Assembly: GCF_014174405.1 (NCBI RefSeq)
Contig: NZ_JACEGA010000001.1
Location: forward strand, 248,001 to 312,000
Reading direction: 5' to 3'
DNA: 64,000 nt
From: Variimorphobacter saccharofermentans
Lineage (GTDB): Bacteria > Bacillota > Clostridia > Lachnospirales > Lachnospiraceae
The notes under the pieces are model-generated. The model made no database searches and was not told the origin of the DNA. It saw nothing but the letters and a program-made list of their open reading frames with translations. This document shows positions 63,592-64,000 of the stretch, in pieces (position 1 is the stretch's first letter; each line of letters opens with the position of its first letter). A program made the translations under genes and the position numbers.

Positions 63592-64000
63592 ATGTCCAGA
63601 ATAACTGATATAAAAGCAAAAATTAATGTCCTTGAAGGGGGAGCGTTTCAGGAATTGTGTGATGCGTTATTGGCGCGAAAAGGTTATGAAGGGATTCATG
63701 CATATGGAATGCAAGCGGGGACAATGAAGACAACAAAGGGAAATCCAGATACGTATTTTAAGAGCAAAAATGGTAAATATATTTTTGTTGCATATACTAC
63801 ACAAAAAGACAATTTATTTGAAAAGGCGAAAGATGATATAGAAAAATGTCTAAATCCGGAAAAGACAGGAATTCAAGAAAAAGATATTGAGGAAATAATT
63901 TTTTGTCATACATCATCAAATTTATCGGCGGGAGAAGATAAGGAACTTAAAGATATATGTGCTCAAAAAGGAATTCTATTTGATATTTATGGTATAGATA
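63592..64000 (+). CDS. Large protein with nuclease-like N-terminus, truncated by window end
   Basis: 136 codons are visible, running off the right edge. The start follows GGGAGGTATTGT. The sequence begins MSRITDIKAKINVLEGGAFQ, with ELCDALLARKGYEGIHAYG and the motif GTMKTTKGNPDTYF followed by KYIFVAYTTQ. This is like the Mrr/restriction-endonuclease-type N-terminal domain that heads large defence NTPases; the PD...YxTQ arrangement is a diverged PD-(D/E)XK core. Later FCHTSSNLSAGEDKEL continues the pattern. What follows after 64000 (NTPase, repeats) cannot be seen. The defence assignment is inference from the motif and neighbours. Confidence 0.65.
   Translation, partial: MSRITDIKAKINVLEGGAFQELCDALLARKGYEGIHAYGMQAGTMKTTKGNPDTYFKSKNGKYIFVAYTTQKDNLFEKAKDDIEKCLNPEKTGIQEKDIEEIIFCHTSSNLSAGEDKELKDICAQKGILFDIYGID

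Overview
This window looks like the chromosome of a low-GC, spore-forming, anaerobic Firmicute. The best guess is a Lachnospiraceae (Clostridium cluster XIVa) relative of Lachnoclostridium/Anaerocolumna. The evidence is the CotJA-CotJB-CotJC spore-coat operon, strong AGGAGG ribosome sites, frequent GTG/TTG starts, two tryptophan T-boxes, a THF riboswitch in front of a folate ECF S-component, a PPi-type phosphofructokinase and a str operon of clostridial type. The genus is inferred from gene content, not from an alignment.

Layout. 1-1.2 kb: 3' part of a PutP-like Na+/solute symporter. 1.5-5.1 kb: a DUF3298/RsiV-like protein facing a trkA-trkH potassium uptake pair. 5.4-6.7 kb: a small Asn-rich protein and a PrsA-type foldase. 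7.2-12 kb: MoxR ATPase, DUF58 protein and membrane transglutaminase. 12.3-14.1 kb: a cytidylate-kinase-like protein coupled to an AI-2E family permease. 14.3-19.5 kb: a four-gene MacB/FtsX-like ABC system with two extracytoplasmic or membrane-anchored accessory proteins. 19.8-29.5 kb: gltX, a UvrD-type helicase, a DUF1292 protein, a charged hypothetical, a PD-(D/E)XK-XPD helicase fusion, VanZ-like and DagK-like genes. 29.6-31.3 kb: a complete ISLre2-type insertion sequence with 9-bp target duplications. 31.4-33.7 kb: cotJABC and a choloylglycine-hydrolase-like Ntn amidase.

33.9-38.6 kb: Trp T-box, a TrpXYZ-like ABC importer, a nucleotidyltransferase-like protein, then THF riboswitch and folT. 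38.8-43.1 kb: an MFS permease with a ROK regulator, a tautomerase and PPi-PFK. 43.3-48.6 kb: plsC, rpoD, a MATE exporter, and an MFS exporter preceded by a possible leader peptide. 48.8-51.7 kb: trpB2 under a second Trp T-box, and a WYL regulator. 51.9-57 kb: rpsL-rpsG-fusA-tuf.

57.1-64 kb: an integrated element begins directly after the tuf terminator. It carries a divergent XRE repressor and xis-int, a small coupled ORF, a striking array of six palindromes on an exact 32-bp lattice, and a second small XRE gene. Next comes a putative defence cassette: a DUF262/DUF1524 (GmrSD-like) nuclease, a membrane protein, a one-base-overlapping 43-codon ORF, and the start of a protein with a nuclease-like N-terminus that runs off the window.

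Across the chromosomal part many intergenic gaps hold long imperfect palindromes (90-210 bp). Two of them, at 12.0 and 48.7 kb, are copies of one MITE-like family. The two Trp T-boxes (importer and TrpB2) suggest a Trp-starvation response that combines uptake with synthesis from indole. No tRNA, rRNA or CRISPR array was recognised.
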